Source of the DNA: Cokeromyces recurvatus
Taxonomy: Eukaryota > Mucoromycota > Mucoromycetes > Mucorales > Mucoraceae
Reading direction: 5' to 3'
Length of the DNA: 64,000 bases
Assembly (NCBI RefSeq): GCF_025118155.1
Contig: NW_026251387.1
Coordinates: forward strand, 1,581,501-1,645,500
Part shown: piece after piece, positions 23,376 to 33,751 of the stretch
How the letters are laid out: each line of letters begins with the position of its first letter
How positions within the stretch are numbered: position 1 is the first letter of the stretch
The notes under the pieces: model-generated
What the model saw: only the letters and a program-made list of their open reading frames with translations
The model's database searches: none
What the model was told of the DNA's origin: nothing
Translations under genes and position numbers: made by a program

Positions 23376-24965
23376 CTACTTTTTTTTGGCAGATTTGGCA
23401 GATTTGGCAGATTTGGCAGGAATTTCAGCTCTAAAGACATAAACTAATTGTTGACTTTGCGTAGCAACATTATCAAGACAGCCTAAATTATACAGATCTG
23501 ATTTCATATTGGAAACCATGCTTTTCATTTGATATAAATCATGGTTAAAGATATCAATACTTTCTAAAATACATAAATTAAAGATCAATTGTTGCTTTGC
23601 GAACTTCTCTAGATATAGAATAAATGTTTTCTTTCTTTTTATATGAAATAGGATAGCCTTCAATGTTTGATGAATTGCAAAAAACATATGATGATAAGTA
23701 CTTAGGTCGCATTTCATTATCTTAATTTCATCTAAACCCTGAAGTATCTTCAATGTAAGATCTAATGCTTCTAATAAAAGGTTAATTGTAACCTGATAAT
23801 TATCTTGTTGTAATAGGGAAAATAAAACCACAAGATGCATTGAATAATAACATAATTTGAGATGTAAACTTGGATTCAATTGATTATCCCACCATCTTTT
23901 GACTTCTGCCGTTAATGAATCATATGTTGAAGATAATGTATAAGACTGAATTGCTCTATTGTATTTACGCATGTACTGAGAAAAATAAGCAAATTGAAGA
24001 TAGGAATCTTGTGACGTACAGCAATGATTATGCTGTCTAGTTGGTTCCTGCTGTGCTACATGATGAGGCGTTGTGAAGTGATTGAAGTTAGGGAAAGTAG
24101 TATCATAATGATAATTCTGATTTATGCCAGCAGATATTTCTTTAATTTTGAAGGGGATTTTATCTGGTAGTAAACATTCTTGATTTAATGAAATTGCTAA
24201 CCAAGCATCTATATAATACCAGCGATACCAGCAATTCCTTAAAATAGGCGAACTATCAGCATATTTGACTTTATTCTTTAAAAGAACACTAGCGAAATAA
24301 TGCCATGTATGTTGTTCTCCAGTGACACGTAAAAGGGTTGCAGTATAACTAAGACAAAAATAACACTGGATAGCTATGATGGATAATTGCAAATCTTCTT
24401 CTTCGTTATCTGGGAAAATAAATTCTTCTAAATAATGACAAGCCCTCTTATAAAAATAATAGGCACTATCTCTTTTGAAATCTTCTGTTGCTTTATTATT
24501 GACAGTGTTATTATTAGGTTGTTGACGACCATTGCTTATCATTGTTGGTTGCTGCTCGTTAATGGTAATCATACTGATAGCAGCCACACAATAGAGTATT
24601 GTCCTTGGAGTATTCTTCTTTTGTAATAAACTTAATTCAATCGGTGCAACCTTAAAACTTATGCAACACCAGTGTTGTATAGCTCGGAATATAAGACCTT
24701 CAGTGAGCCGAGTACTTGCTGAATGATATCGAATTGGCTTTGGTAAAGAGGGCCTTTTTTCATATGTGCTGCGAGCCTTACTCACAAGATATTTTGTAGA
24801 TTGTACACTTTGCTGTATTAGAGAATGAGGATGAGATGGTAACAAATTGTTAATTTCTAATAATTCACATAGGTCACTAAAGTTATGAATCAAATAAGAT
24901 ACTTTGCTAAAATTAAAAGGATTAGTATTAGATTTATAACAGTAATAATAAGCGATATCTGTCAT
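23376..24965 (-). CDS. Fungal-specific transcription factor domain protein without zinc cluster, left copy
   Basis: Single-exon 529-residue protein. The central part resembles the middle homology region of Gal4-type regulators (Fungal_trans). It has FYKRACHYLEEFIFP, a hydrophobic helix with IIAIQCYFCLSYTATLLR, then RNCWYRWYYIDAWLAISLNQECLLPD, which follows the W-Y-x-D-x-x-x-x-x-x-x-R/Q pattern of that domain. No Zn2Cys6 cluster is present. There is little room for one, because a divergent ORF begins only 154 bases upstream. The C-terminus ends in four AKS repeats made by a nine-base tandem repeat (GCCAAATCT). It may act through a partner or be a regulatory relic. Identical in both copies. Family assignment is by pattern only. 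Confidence 0.65.
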   Translation of the reverse strand: MTDIAYYYCYKSNTNPFNFSKVSYLIHNFSDLCELLEINNLLPSHPHSLIQQSVQSTKYLVSKARSTYEKRPSLPKPIRYHSASTRLTEGLIFRAIQHWCCISFKVAPIELSLLQKKNTPRTILYCVAAISMITINEQQPTMISNGRQQPNNNTVNNKATEDFKRDSAYYFYKRACHYLEEFIFPDNEEEDLQLSIIAIQCYFCLSYTATLLRVTGEQHTWHYFASVLLKNKVKYADSSPILRNCWYRWYYIDAWLAISLNQECLLPDKIPFKIKEISAGINQNYHYDTTFPNFNHFTTPHHVAQQEPTRQHNHCCTSQDSYLQFAYFSQYMRKYNRAIQSYTLSSTYDSLTAEVKRWWDNQLNPSLHLKLCYYSMHLVVLFSLLQQDNYQVTINLLLEALDLTLKILQGLDEIKIMKCDLSTYHHMFFAIHQTLKAILFHIKRKKTFILYLEKFAKQQLIFNLCILESIDIFNHDLYQMKSMVSNMKSDLYNLGCLDNVATQSQQLVYVFRAEIPAKSAKSAKSAKKK

Positions 24966-25118
24966 TTATTTTTTTAAAGTGTAATAATGCATTTAAAAGA
25001 AGAAAAAGAAAAAGAAGAATAGTCTTTATTTTTTTTATTTTTTATTTTTTATTTTTTTATTTTTACTCCTGAAAAAATAAACATATTGTAGTTCTCAGAG
25101 AAAACTTATCCAAGTTAA

Positions 25119-25301
25119 ATGAAGAAATTTAAAAGTCAAAATCGAGAAAATACAATTACGCAATCTGAGAAAGTGCAATTGATAAATCGAGGACGGCTCA
25201 GTCAAATACTAACTGAGAGAAAAAAGAGAATAATGTATATAAAGTGCCTACTATTTATACTTTTTGGTATGATTGTCTTATTAATGCTTTATCCATCCTA
25301 A
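25119..25301 (+). CDS. 60-residue putative tail-anchored membrane protein, left copy
   Basis: A short ORF begins MKKFKSQNREN, continues with a basic, polar stretch (GRLSQILTERKKRIM) and ends in one hydrophobic segment (IKCLLFILFGMIVLLMLY) followed by PS. That is the layout of a C-terminal tail-anchored protein. It diverges from the transcription-factor-like gene with 154 bases between start codons. No known family recognised. The same ORF in the other copy gives no independent support, because the whole block is duplicated. Confidence 0.4.
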   Translation: MKKFKSQNRENTITQSEKVQLINRGRLSQILTERKKRIMYIKCLLFILFGMIVLLMLYPS

Positions 25302-25557
25302 ACTGTATATTATTATCCTTTTACGCTATATTAGTTTATAAAATTGTGTTATATATTATTGAGTGATCAATCTAATGTATGCAATAATTGTAATGGATAA
25401 ATACTTATTCCTGTTATTTACTATGCCTCATCTTGATGTATTATATACGGTAATATATTTTCTACTAAGTTTAGCTTATATGTATCGACAATCATTTATA
25501 TTTGATTTGATAGCTAAATTATAATTATGATTAGTGGTAACTTGGTTTCAGCTCTAA

Positions 25558-26767
25558 AATTGTTTATTATTGTATATGTATCTTGTCTGTAACTTCAATT
25601 ATATTATACAAATATTGACTTCTCTTATAATTAACCATTAAGGTACAATATATAATGCCTTTTATATATGTATATTCTAAATCATTCGTGTTATAAATAC
25701 TGAGCTTTCTTTTTCTTTGTTATTGATTCCTGATTTATTTACCTCCTTTAAGAACGTTTTTATTTTCAATGTTAGCATCATTGTTATACTTTAATGGAGG
25801 ATAAGAGTCTACAGCAAAAAAAAAAAGGAAATATGGATTTACATCAAATTTTTATATATTCATGTGCATGTATTTTTGCATAACTACTTTTCAGTATTTG
25901 AGCCCTTCACCTCCTTATATTTCCTTAATAAGTGCATAATTCTGCTGATCACAATAAACTGTATTTTCGATTCTTATGTTTACCCATTTATTTCAAAATT
26001 CTGGAATATGCTTCAAATAGATTATATTTGTATATGACGTTGACAAAATAAGTAATACAAGATACTTTAACTATTTTAGTATTTATAGCTTCATGTACAA
26101 TAGATATTTATTTGTCAAGAAAATTTACTCAACATGATAAGTGAACTCTCCTCCCAAGCATAAAGCCCGACCCTTATGCTAGACATTTTGTTTCGCAACT
26201 ATTGGGTTTACTGTAGATATCAGGCGCCCGTTTATGCATCCTATAATAAGGGAAGCAAGGTACTGCTCAGGATAGACTTATTATAGAAAAAGAAGTATCA
26301 AAGCTAGTTATTCCAAGACTGATAACCATGATTATTTCACTTTAAATCATTCTCCAAAGATAGGTTATATATTATAAAAAAAAAAAAATAAGTTATTCTC
26401 AAGGAATGCATTTACCATTAATGACAAACTCAAACTTTTATAATAAGAACATGTGAATTAAAATACTAATTTGGCAAGCACTTAGTATTTATAAAGTCTA
26501 TCTGCATCATATATATCCTATAATACAACAGATTGGAATTACTTTATATTTTTAAACAATGTTTGACGAAATAATGAACTGATTATTTATAAACCTAAGT
26601 GAATTTGTAGAAATCATGCTGAATCATATATCCCCATCTTTTTACGGATTAACTATTAACAAAATATCTTTTCTATTCCTTTTTTTTATTGACAATTTTT
26701 TCTTTAAAAATAAAAGAAAGAAGGAAAAAAAGACGATTAAAAAAAAAGGAAACTAATTCGTTTGTAT
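25558..26767. other. Intergenic, between left repeat and RPL37
   Basis: Nothing coding is recognised. The inner end of the inverted repeat lies at 25557. AT-rich DNA with an A run at about 26375-26387 follows, leading to the RPL37 3' flank. Confidence 0.45.
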
Positions 26768-27551
26768 TTAAGCAGAAGTTTGCTTCTTGGCTTGAGTACC
26801 TATAACAAAGTTTAAGCCTATTTTTTTTTTTTAGAAATAAAAAATATTTTCTGCAATGCTTACCTTCACGGAAACCGTTCTTGAAACGACGTTGAACCAA
26901 CTTCAAGTGTCTCATACGGCCAGTACCAGTGGTCTTTCTACGCTTACCCTTTTCGGACCAGTTGTCTATACACATATAAACATAAGTATGTTGATCCTTA
27001 CAGTTATAAATATATTTATATGTATATAAAATGAAAACTTACAAGATCTGGTCTTAGCAGCGGGATAACCACATTGAGCGCAAGTCTTCTTTTGCTTGTG
27101 GAAAGAACGGTTACCACAACGACGACACAAAGTGTGTGTCTTGGTATGGCGCTTACCGAAAGAGCTAGTACCCTTAGTCTATCATTGTTTAAATAAGAGA
27201 GAAAAAAAAAATACAAAAGTCATTAGCTTCTTATTATGCAAACTTGTGCCTTTTCTCTTTCTCTCTTATTTTCTCGAACATCCATTATATTCCAATAAAA
27301 TTGAATGTTGTATTTATCAATTAACGGTTATTTAAATATATAAGCTATTTTGTTGAATTAAAATGCACATAAAATGTAGAGTCTAAGACAATTGATTAAA
27401 TTGTATAAATTCATTGTTATTTTTTTTTCGCATGGCTGAATCACATTTGTTATTCTTCTCCAAAAAAAAAAGGTTCAACTTATTGATAAATGGATGGATG
27501 GATGTTCTCGAATATGAAATAGAGATGAGATGATTTAAATGTATTTACCAT
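26768..27551 (-). CDS. RPL37: Large ribosomal subunit protein eL37
   Basis: Four exons encode the canonical protein. The first contains only the ATG (27551-27549), followed by a 370-base intron. The second exon starts at 27178 with [13 protein letters not shown]. The zinc-binding pairs are in [23 protein letters not shown]. Then come [35 protein letters not shown] and the C-terminal TQAKKQTSA. Length is about 92 residues. Such near-universal sequence allows all splice sites to be placed. eL37 is a basic, zinc-binding component of the 60S subunit that contacts 5.8S/25S rRNA near the exit tunnel. A first exon limited to the start codon is common in ribosomal protein genes of intron-rich fungi and is compatible with intron-dependent expression. 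Confidence 0.97.
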
Positions 27552-28317
27552 CTTCTAATAAGACTATTAATGAAAGGAGGTATTAACGGGTTATTAACAC
27601 TCATGACAGTTTTAAATTTCACCACCACTCTCCTCTGTCACTTTCTGAATAATGCCATAATACACACACCTTCCGCTAGAAGTATTAAGAAAAATAGGGA
27701 TAAAAAAAGCAAAAATTCCGGTCCGGAGTTAAAAAAAAGAAATAATTTATCGGGCCACCCTCTACTATCCTCATCATATGAATCAAATCCAGGTACAAAC
27801 AACATGGAAGAAAAATAGAATAAAAAAGAAGATGTCTGCCAATAACTGCAGTTGAAATTGGAATATCATTTTATTTATATATATCATGAGTTATACTTAC
27901 AAATATATACTCGAATTAATTGATATCTGAGTTCATTTTATTTACGAATATCATCTTTGTGTATCTCTTCACCATAAAGTATGTATTTCTATTTTTAAAA
28001 TTAACGTGTTTTTTTTTTATTATAACAGCAGCAGCAGCAGCAGCAGCAACATATCTTTTGTAACATTTTAAACATAAGCAAATCTTCTTTTTTTTTTCTT
28101 TATGAATAAAAATAGCATTATTAGTATATTGATATCATGTATGTATTTGCTTATACTGCAAGCATACACACACCTAAAGTAAAAAAATAAAAAATAAAAA
28201 TGAAAAAAAAAAGTTACACAACATATGATGAATGTAGATAAATAATACTTTATATCTTTTTTTTTTTTTTGTTTTTTACTCTTTTTCTTTTTTACTATTA
28301 TTCTCTTGAAAATAAAG
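27552..28317. promoter_or_regulatory. Divergent promoter region, RPL37 / MAPKK
   Basis: Two divergent genes share this 766-base interval. It contains an 83-codon ORF at 27570 without protein features, judged spurious, and a CAG trinucleotide run (about 28025-28048) roughly 270 bases before the MAPKK start. T-rich runs lie directly upstream of the MAPKK ATG. No ribosomal-protein regulatory box could be assigned. Confidence 0.45.
28025..28048 (+). repeat. CAG trinucleotide repeat upstream of MAPKK
   Basis: About eight consecutive CAG units in non-coding DNA between RPL37 and the MAPKK. It is GC-richer than its surroundings. In no frame does it belong to a plausible ORF. Confidence 0.8.
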
Positions 28318-29692
28318 ATGGCAAAAATAGGCAATAACGTTAAACCCAAGATTAAATCCGCTGGATTAAAAATACAACTTGTAACTCCTTCATATCCATC
28401 AGAAGATTTAATTTCTACTGACAGTTCTTCATTCTCTTTTGTTCAGACAAAAAAGTCTTCAACCAATAAAAGTTGGCGCGAGGATATCGTTCGCATTGTA
28501 CATGGAAAACATCATGAACACTATAATACAGATAGAACATTGATTGCATGTGAAATGAAATCAGATGATTTTGAAAATATTCGAAAATTAGGTGAAGGTA
28601 CAGCTGGTACTGTTTGGCAAGTCACACATAAACCGACTAAATTAATCATGGCAAAAAAGGTAGTATATCATATACAGAGAGAATAAATTAAATAATAAAA
28701 ACTTTTTATATCATAGACAATTACTGTAGATCCAGATCCACAGTTACAAAGACAGATATTAAGAGAGTTATCATTTTTAAAGACATGTGAATCTCCTCAT
28801 ATTGTATCATTTTATGGTGCGTTTTTAGATGATGGAGAAGCCACTATTTCAATTTGTATGGAATATTGTGAAGGTGGAAGTTTAGAGAATATTTATAAAA
28901 GAGCGAACCAAATTCATGGTGTGATAGGTGAGACGATTTTAGCAAATATTGCAGATTCAGTTAAGTAAACAAATATACAAGTCATATAAAGAAAGTAGTA
29001 GTCATATGCGAAACTATGTGCGTGTATGGGTGCGTGAAGAAAAGGAGATAAAAAAAAAGCACATTACTATATGCATATACAATGCAATAAAAATAAAAAA
29101 TAAAAACTTATAATCATTTATTGTATAGGTTTGTAAGGGTTTAATTTATCTGCACACTCAACATGTTATTCATAGAGATATTAAACCATCAAATATTTTA
29201 ATGACAAAGAAAGGACAAATTAAATTATGTGATCTAGGTGTTTCTGGTGAGCTTATCGATTCGATAGCACAAACATTTACAGGAACACAATATTATATGG
29301 CAGTAAGTAAATTAACCATTGAGTGTTACATGAGTTAACAATTGTTTTGTTAGCCTGAACGTATCAAGGGTGCAACCTACTCTGTAAGTTCCGATATATG
29401 GTCTTTGGGATTGACAATCATTGAAGTAGCACAAAATAGGCCTGCACTACCACCACCGGGATATCCTCATTTAAGTATTTTTGAGCTTTTGGACTTTATT
29501 GTACATCAACCAATGCCAACTGTAGGTCAAGATCGTTCTCCTGAATGTCAACACTTTGTTGAAACTTGTTTAATTAAAGAGCCTGAAAAAAGACCAACTC
29601 CTGAACAAATGTTATTACATGACTTTATTAAATTAAGAGCAAATCCAGATTGTGATTTAGAAGGTTGGTTGAAAGAATTATGGGGTTGGTGA
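28318..29692 (+). CDS. MKK1: MAP kinase kinase, Mkk1/Mkk2/Pek1 type (cell-wall integrity)
   Basis: The ATG at 28318 starts [11 protein letters not shown]. Exons assemble a complete kinase. The glycine loop is GEGTAGTV. A lysine in IMAKK precedes the first intron. The catalytic loop is HRDIKPSN, and the metal site is DLG rather than DFG (KLCDLGVSG). The activation loop [23 protein letters not shown] has the S-x3-T spacing of MAPKKs. The late segment [14 protein letters not shown] is nearly diagnostic for Mkk1/2 and Pek1, which phosphorylate the Slt2/Pmk1 MAPK in cell-wall stress. The N-terminus is a short, basic linker that could hold a docking site. Several short introns interrupt it. Confidence 0.92.
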
Positions 29693-30068
29693 TAAAAAAG
29701 AAAAAAAAAGAATTTATTTACATAAGCATTCATTCTGTACATGTGCATTTTTTTTTTTTTTTTTTTTTTTGAATTATTCTACGAATATAAACTTGGACAT
29801 AATAAAGAAAATCTATAAGTGTGTAATAGACTCAAAAACCCTATTCAATTAAAATGTAATAGTATAAGCATTTTATATATACACAAGTAATTCAAGAAGA
29901 AATGATGTATTTACTATGTAAAACAAACTATATATATTACAAAGAATTATATACCAAAAAAAGACAATTTTTGTTAAAAGGGGGAATAATGACAAATCTG
30001 AATAGGTTATCCCAATTAAACATAAAAGGAGGATTGAATATATATATTTTGTTTACATCAGTTTCTTT
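29693..30068. other. Spacer between converging MAPKK and HSF-type genes
   Basis: Includes a T run of about 22 bases (about 29749-29770) and the 3' flanks of both genes. A 65-codon ORF at 29902 overlaps the HSF-like stop region on the other strand and is judged spurious. Confidence 0.45.
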
Positions 30069-30720
30069 TTATCCAGTACGTCTTCTTTTAAAGGTTTGAC
30101 GATTATCATCTTTAATGCAGCACAATAAAAAATTAGAACAAATATATTATGAAAATAGATGCAAGTTTACCTTCTTGTCTTGATGGTGGATCTATATTAT
30201 CATGAACAGATTTATAATCGTTATTAGATTCTTGTTCTGGGTTTAATAAATGCGATTCTTTTCCAAAGCCTAATCGTTTATTTGTTGATACTATAAATCA
30301 AAGAAAATAAAAAAAAAATCATTTGAATTATAAACAAAATAAAATAAAACAAAACAAATAACTTTACCATTTTTGTCTCGGAGAGTATTTTGCTGTAATG
30401 ATGTAAATTGTTCAAACGATCGAGTACTACTGCTACTACTAATATTACCACTACTACTACTACTTTTAATACTGCTATTGCTACTATTATTATTACTATT
30501 ACTACTACTCCTACTACTACTCCTACTACTATTACTATTACTCCTACTACTACTATTATTATTGGTGGCGTTACTACCGCTATTATTATTATTATCATTA
30601 TCATCATTATGATAGCTTTGTTGTTGAAGTAGTACGGAAGCTTTAATTTCTGGTATAGTTAATGATTGTAATTTATTTATTTTTTCAATAAAAACTTCTA
30701 TAGTTTGATTTAAATATATT

Positions 30721-30756
<36 letters not shown>

Positions 30757-31834
30757 CAAATGAATTACCTTTTTTAGATCCGTCGATTCCATTATTTACT
30801 ATTGACAAATGTTCTAGTTACTGAGAATGTATAACAAACAAATAAATCAATACTTACTTCCTTCTTCAAACAGATCAGACAATAGCTTAGTAAACTCACT
30901 AAATGTCTACAAGAATTTCTGTAAGTGAAAAAAAAAAGGTATATTCATATTATTCATAAGCTTAAACATACTTTTTGTTGTTGAAGTACTAATTCTCGTA
31001 AAGAATTTGTTTCATTATTTAAAATTTCATAAGATCGAGTGATTCTTTGAAGACGATCTTCAATATGTAGTATATGCTTGTAAAAGGAACCATAAATATC
31101 TTCATCGATTTCAAATTTCGCTCGAAAATTATCATTATGACTTTCATAACTATTAATACTGCTACTGCCACTATTACTACAATTGCCATTATTTAATAAA
31201 CGTTTCTGCGCATTGGAAAAGGCCGTCTTTGCACTTTTTCTTTTAATATTTTGTAAACCTTCAATATTTCCCTTTTTGAAATGAGGGTGCTTAAATTCCC
31301 ATGTTTGATTGTCGGATGTCAAGTTGGAATGAATCATGTCATTTACTTTATGAAAGCCATACACTATATATACATATACATATATATATATAATTTAGCT
31401 ACTGTAATAGGTATTCATTTATAAACCTACTATTCAATTGTCTAACAAAACTTTGCCAATTATTATGTTTAAAATATTGAGGTAAGACTACTTTTGAAAA
31501 GACGGTAGGATTAGAGACACTAAAGAGATCACCTTTATCAGACCAAGTTATCAAATGTTGAATAGATTTATCCTCTAACATTCTGTGTATATTATTACGA
31601 TGATGATAATTACTAGATGTAAACTATAAACTAAATAATATAAAATTACTTGTATAATTTATTGACAAATGCAGCTTGTGTTCGAACAATGGTGGATGAT
31701 GCACCTGTAGTTACTATATCATTTTGCTGATTATATTGTGTTTGAGATAAGGTCTCACTATTATTATCTACTTGAATATAAATAACGTATGTTTATAAAT
31801 TAATTCATCCTATTCAAATACCTTTTTCTGTCAT
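30069..31834 (-). CDS. Heat shock factor-type DNA-binding transcription factor
   Basis: Starting at ATG 31834 (MTEK), exons assemble a complete HSF DNA-binding domain: AAFVNKLYKMLEDKSIQHLITW, then [37 protein letters not shown]. The last part contains the recognition helix and the conserved intron at LN/MYG. A basic linker follows, then a predicted coiled coil (FYKHILHIEDRLQRITRSYEILNNETNSLRELVLQQQK) that can form oligomers. The next region (30424-30610) is a long Ser/Asn tract from trinucleotide repeats. The protein ends with a basic FKRRRTG at 30069. Orthologues include Hsf1 and Sfl1/Mga1-like factors; I cannot separate these. It sits between a MAPKK and a deubiquitinase with no functional link visible. 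Confidence 0.88.
30424..30610. repeat. Trinucleotide repeat tract encoding poly-Ser/Asn in the HSF-type gene
   Basis: An imperfect run of ACT/ATT/CTA-like triplets on the plus strand. On the coding minus strand it reads AGT/AAT, giving serine and asparagine. Opposite-strand ORFs of poly-Leu, poly-Thr or poly-Val here are artefacts of the repeat. Confidence 0.8.
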
Positions 31835-32148
31835 ATTTATTTTAGAGAAAAGGAAAAGTTGATATGTATTAATTATTTACAAATAAAAAAAGAAAAACAA
31901 TAGAAAAAGAAAAGAAGCAGAAAAGAATAATTTTTTCTTTTCTTTTTTTTTTTTTGGGGGGTGGGGATTTTTTTTTTTATTTTTTTAGTAAAAATTAATT
32001 CCGATGAATAAAATAGTCTAGAATCATCTACTGATATTCTTTTTATAAAAAGTAACTTGATAGAAATGCATCAAGAACAAAGTAAAAGAATTTATATAGT
32101 CTGTGTAACAATTCTTCCAAGTACTTCGCTTCAAATCATATTTGGTAC

Positions 32149-33751
32149 TTAACAGATTACACAGTTATTCCTTTTTAATGATGACTTTTTCATCCGCACT
32201 GTTGTACCTGATTTTTCTGGTTGCTGTCTATTATTACCATGACTACTGTTGCTATTATAATTCAATTCCTGCTGTTGTTGTTGTCGTTGTTGTCGTGACT
32301 CACTCTCTTGTAAAGAGACAGCAATAGCGTAACTAAGCAATAAATATAATTCATGTCAATCCTTATTTTCATTATATCATCTATTTCGTATATTTACTCT
32401 AAATCTGTATTTACAGTATCTTGATATTCTTCTATTACACTAGGAGATAGAATTGTGTTGGGTTTATTGAAAAAACCATCCAGAAACTCTGATGACCCTT
32501 GATCAATATCACTTAGACTCTCCCAGACAATTGAACGCTCTAAAACCAAGCCAGAATCTGTAATAAGCATATATAATCCTAAATCTGGATGTTTATACAC
32601 AGTGGAAAACTTTTTTTTTTTTTTTGAGTAAAAAAAATAAATATTACATTATATATACATATATGTATATGGATGTATGGATGTATACTAACATGATTGT
32701 TTCTAAATAGGACACATAAAGAATCTTCAGGAATTGAATCTAATAAAAGCTCAAGACCATAATAGGTTAATTGAGTTGCTGTATCTTTTAGAAACTCTTT
32801 AATAATAAAGCCCTCATGTAGTTTTTCTTCTTCAGCAGTCGTTAACATTAATCCTTCATCATCATAATTTATGTTTGATTTTTTTGTTTGTTCTAAATTG
32901 CCATCTAGTTGAACAATAAATTCTACTGCTTTATTATATGTTTTCCCATATTTTTGAATTATATCATATGTTTCTCTATCTTGAGGGTCTATAATCCAAC
33001 CATGTACAAGATCAACATTAAAAATATCAAACATAGACAATTCTGCTGTTGGTTCAAATCCTCGTATTGAATCGAATATGACATTTACATCTAAACCGCT
33101 CTTTAAGTTTGGTAATATTGTCAAGGCAGAATCTAAATGATGTTGATAGTTTAAAACAGATTCAAGCGTGTTTTGGCCTTCAGGCTCTCCTCCTTTAGCT
33201 TCTGTCTGTGTTTCAAATGGATATAAAACAAAACAATTAAAAGAGGTATTCTATTAGGATGCATAAAAATCAGAAATATTATATAATTACCACTGCCGCT
33301 GTAGAAAAAGCAGTAGTAACTTCAGATATAGTAGTTTCATTATTAGGTGCATGATTTAATAAATAATCACCTAATCTATCCACTAAATATTCAAATGTTA
33401 CTAGTTCTCTATCAGGAGGCTGAATTTCTAAATCACCACGTAAAAATAGTACATTGCAAATGGCCACTAACGGACATGGTCCATTTTCTATTATCAAATA
33501 GATAAGCTCCCTCCTATTTTAATCCTCCTCCTTCTTTTTTTTTTATAATAAAAATTCGAACTAACCATTTTGTGTTATAATTCGCACTTTTTTATTTTTC
33601 CAATCAATCGTCTTTACTAAATATTCATCTTTCTCACATTGTGGGATTAGTGTAGTAGGTATAATAAATGATGAAGTATCGTTGTATTCTACTGGGGAAT
33701 GAGTACTTGTTTCATTTTTTGAGCATCATCATTTACTTTTAGATGTGTCAT
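32149..33751 (-). CDS. MINDY family K48-linkage-specific deubiquitinase, possible 5' frameshift
   Basis: Core exons encode RIITQNENGPCPLVAICNVLFL, with the MINDY catalytic cysteine in NGPCPL and its preceding glutamine. Next come VTFEYLVDRLGDYLL, LDVNVIFDSIRGFEPTAELSMFDIFNVDLVHGW and, across an intron, LFRNNHFSTVYKHP, carrying the catalytic histidine (NNHFST). Later exons end in a glutamine-rich tail and the C-terminal tetrapeptide CVIC, a CaaX-type prenylation motif. The family trims K48-linked ubiquitin chains. At the 5' end, the ATG at 33751 opens a frame that stops after about 20 codons. The frame leading into the conserved domain lies one base away, and one extra T in the six-T run at 33715-33720 would join them. 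This may be a sequencing error, an unseen intron or a real lesion. Confidence 0.85.

Larger units (their letters stand above)
20190..25557. repeat. Left copy of a 5.37 kb inverted duplication
   Basis: This segment recurs in inverse orientation at 50051-55417. The outer match starts at a shared CCCTTTATTTATTC and the inner match ends at GGTTTCAGCTCTAA, beyond which the flanks are unrelated. The copies encode identical 168-, 227- (FMT1 main exon), 529- and 60-residue reading frames. Differences found by eye: A/G at 20536 versus 55071; A14 versus T15 at 21001-21014/54592-54606; A46 versus T43 at 21768-21813/53796-53838; T9 versus A10 at 23350-23358/52250-52259. No transposase, LTR or target-site duplication is seen at the ends, so it is a segmental duplication rather than a recognisable element. 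Confidence 0.97.

Noticed and set aside
20190..25557. Inverted duplication as an intact transposon
   Set aside because: No transposase, terminal inverted repeat or target-site duplication at the junctions, and the cargo is housekeeping genes.
27570..27818. 83-codon ORF upstream of RPL37
   Set aside because: No motif, overlaps a likely promoter, and has a low-complexity end.
30373..30612. Poly-Leu, poly-Thr and poly-Val ORFs on several frames
   Set aside because: They are translations of the trinucleotide repeat in the HSF-type gene.
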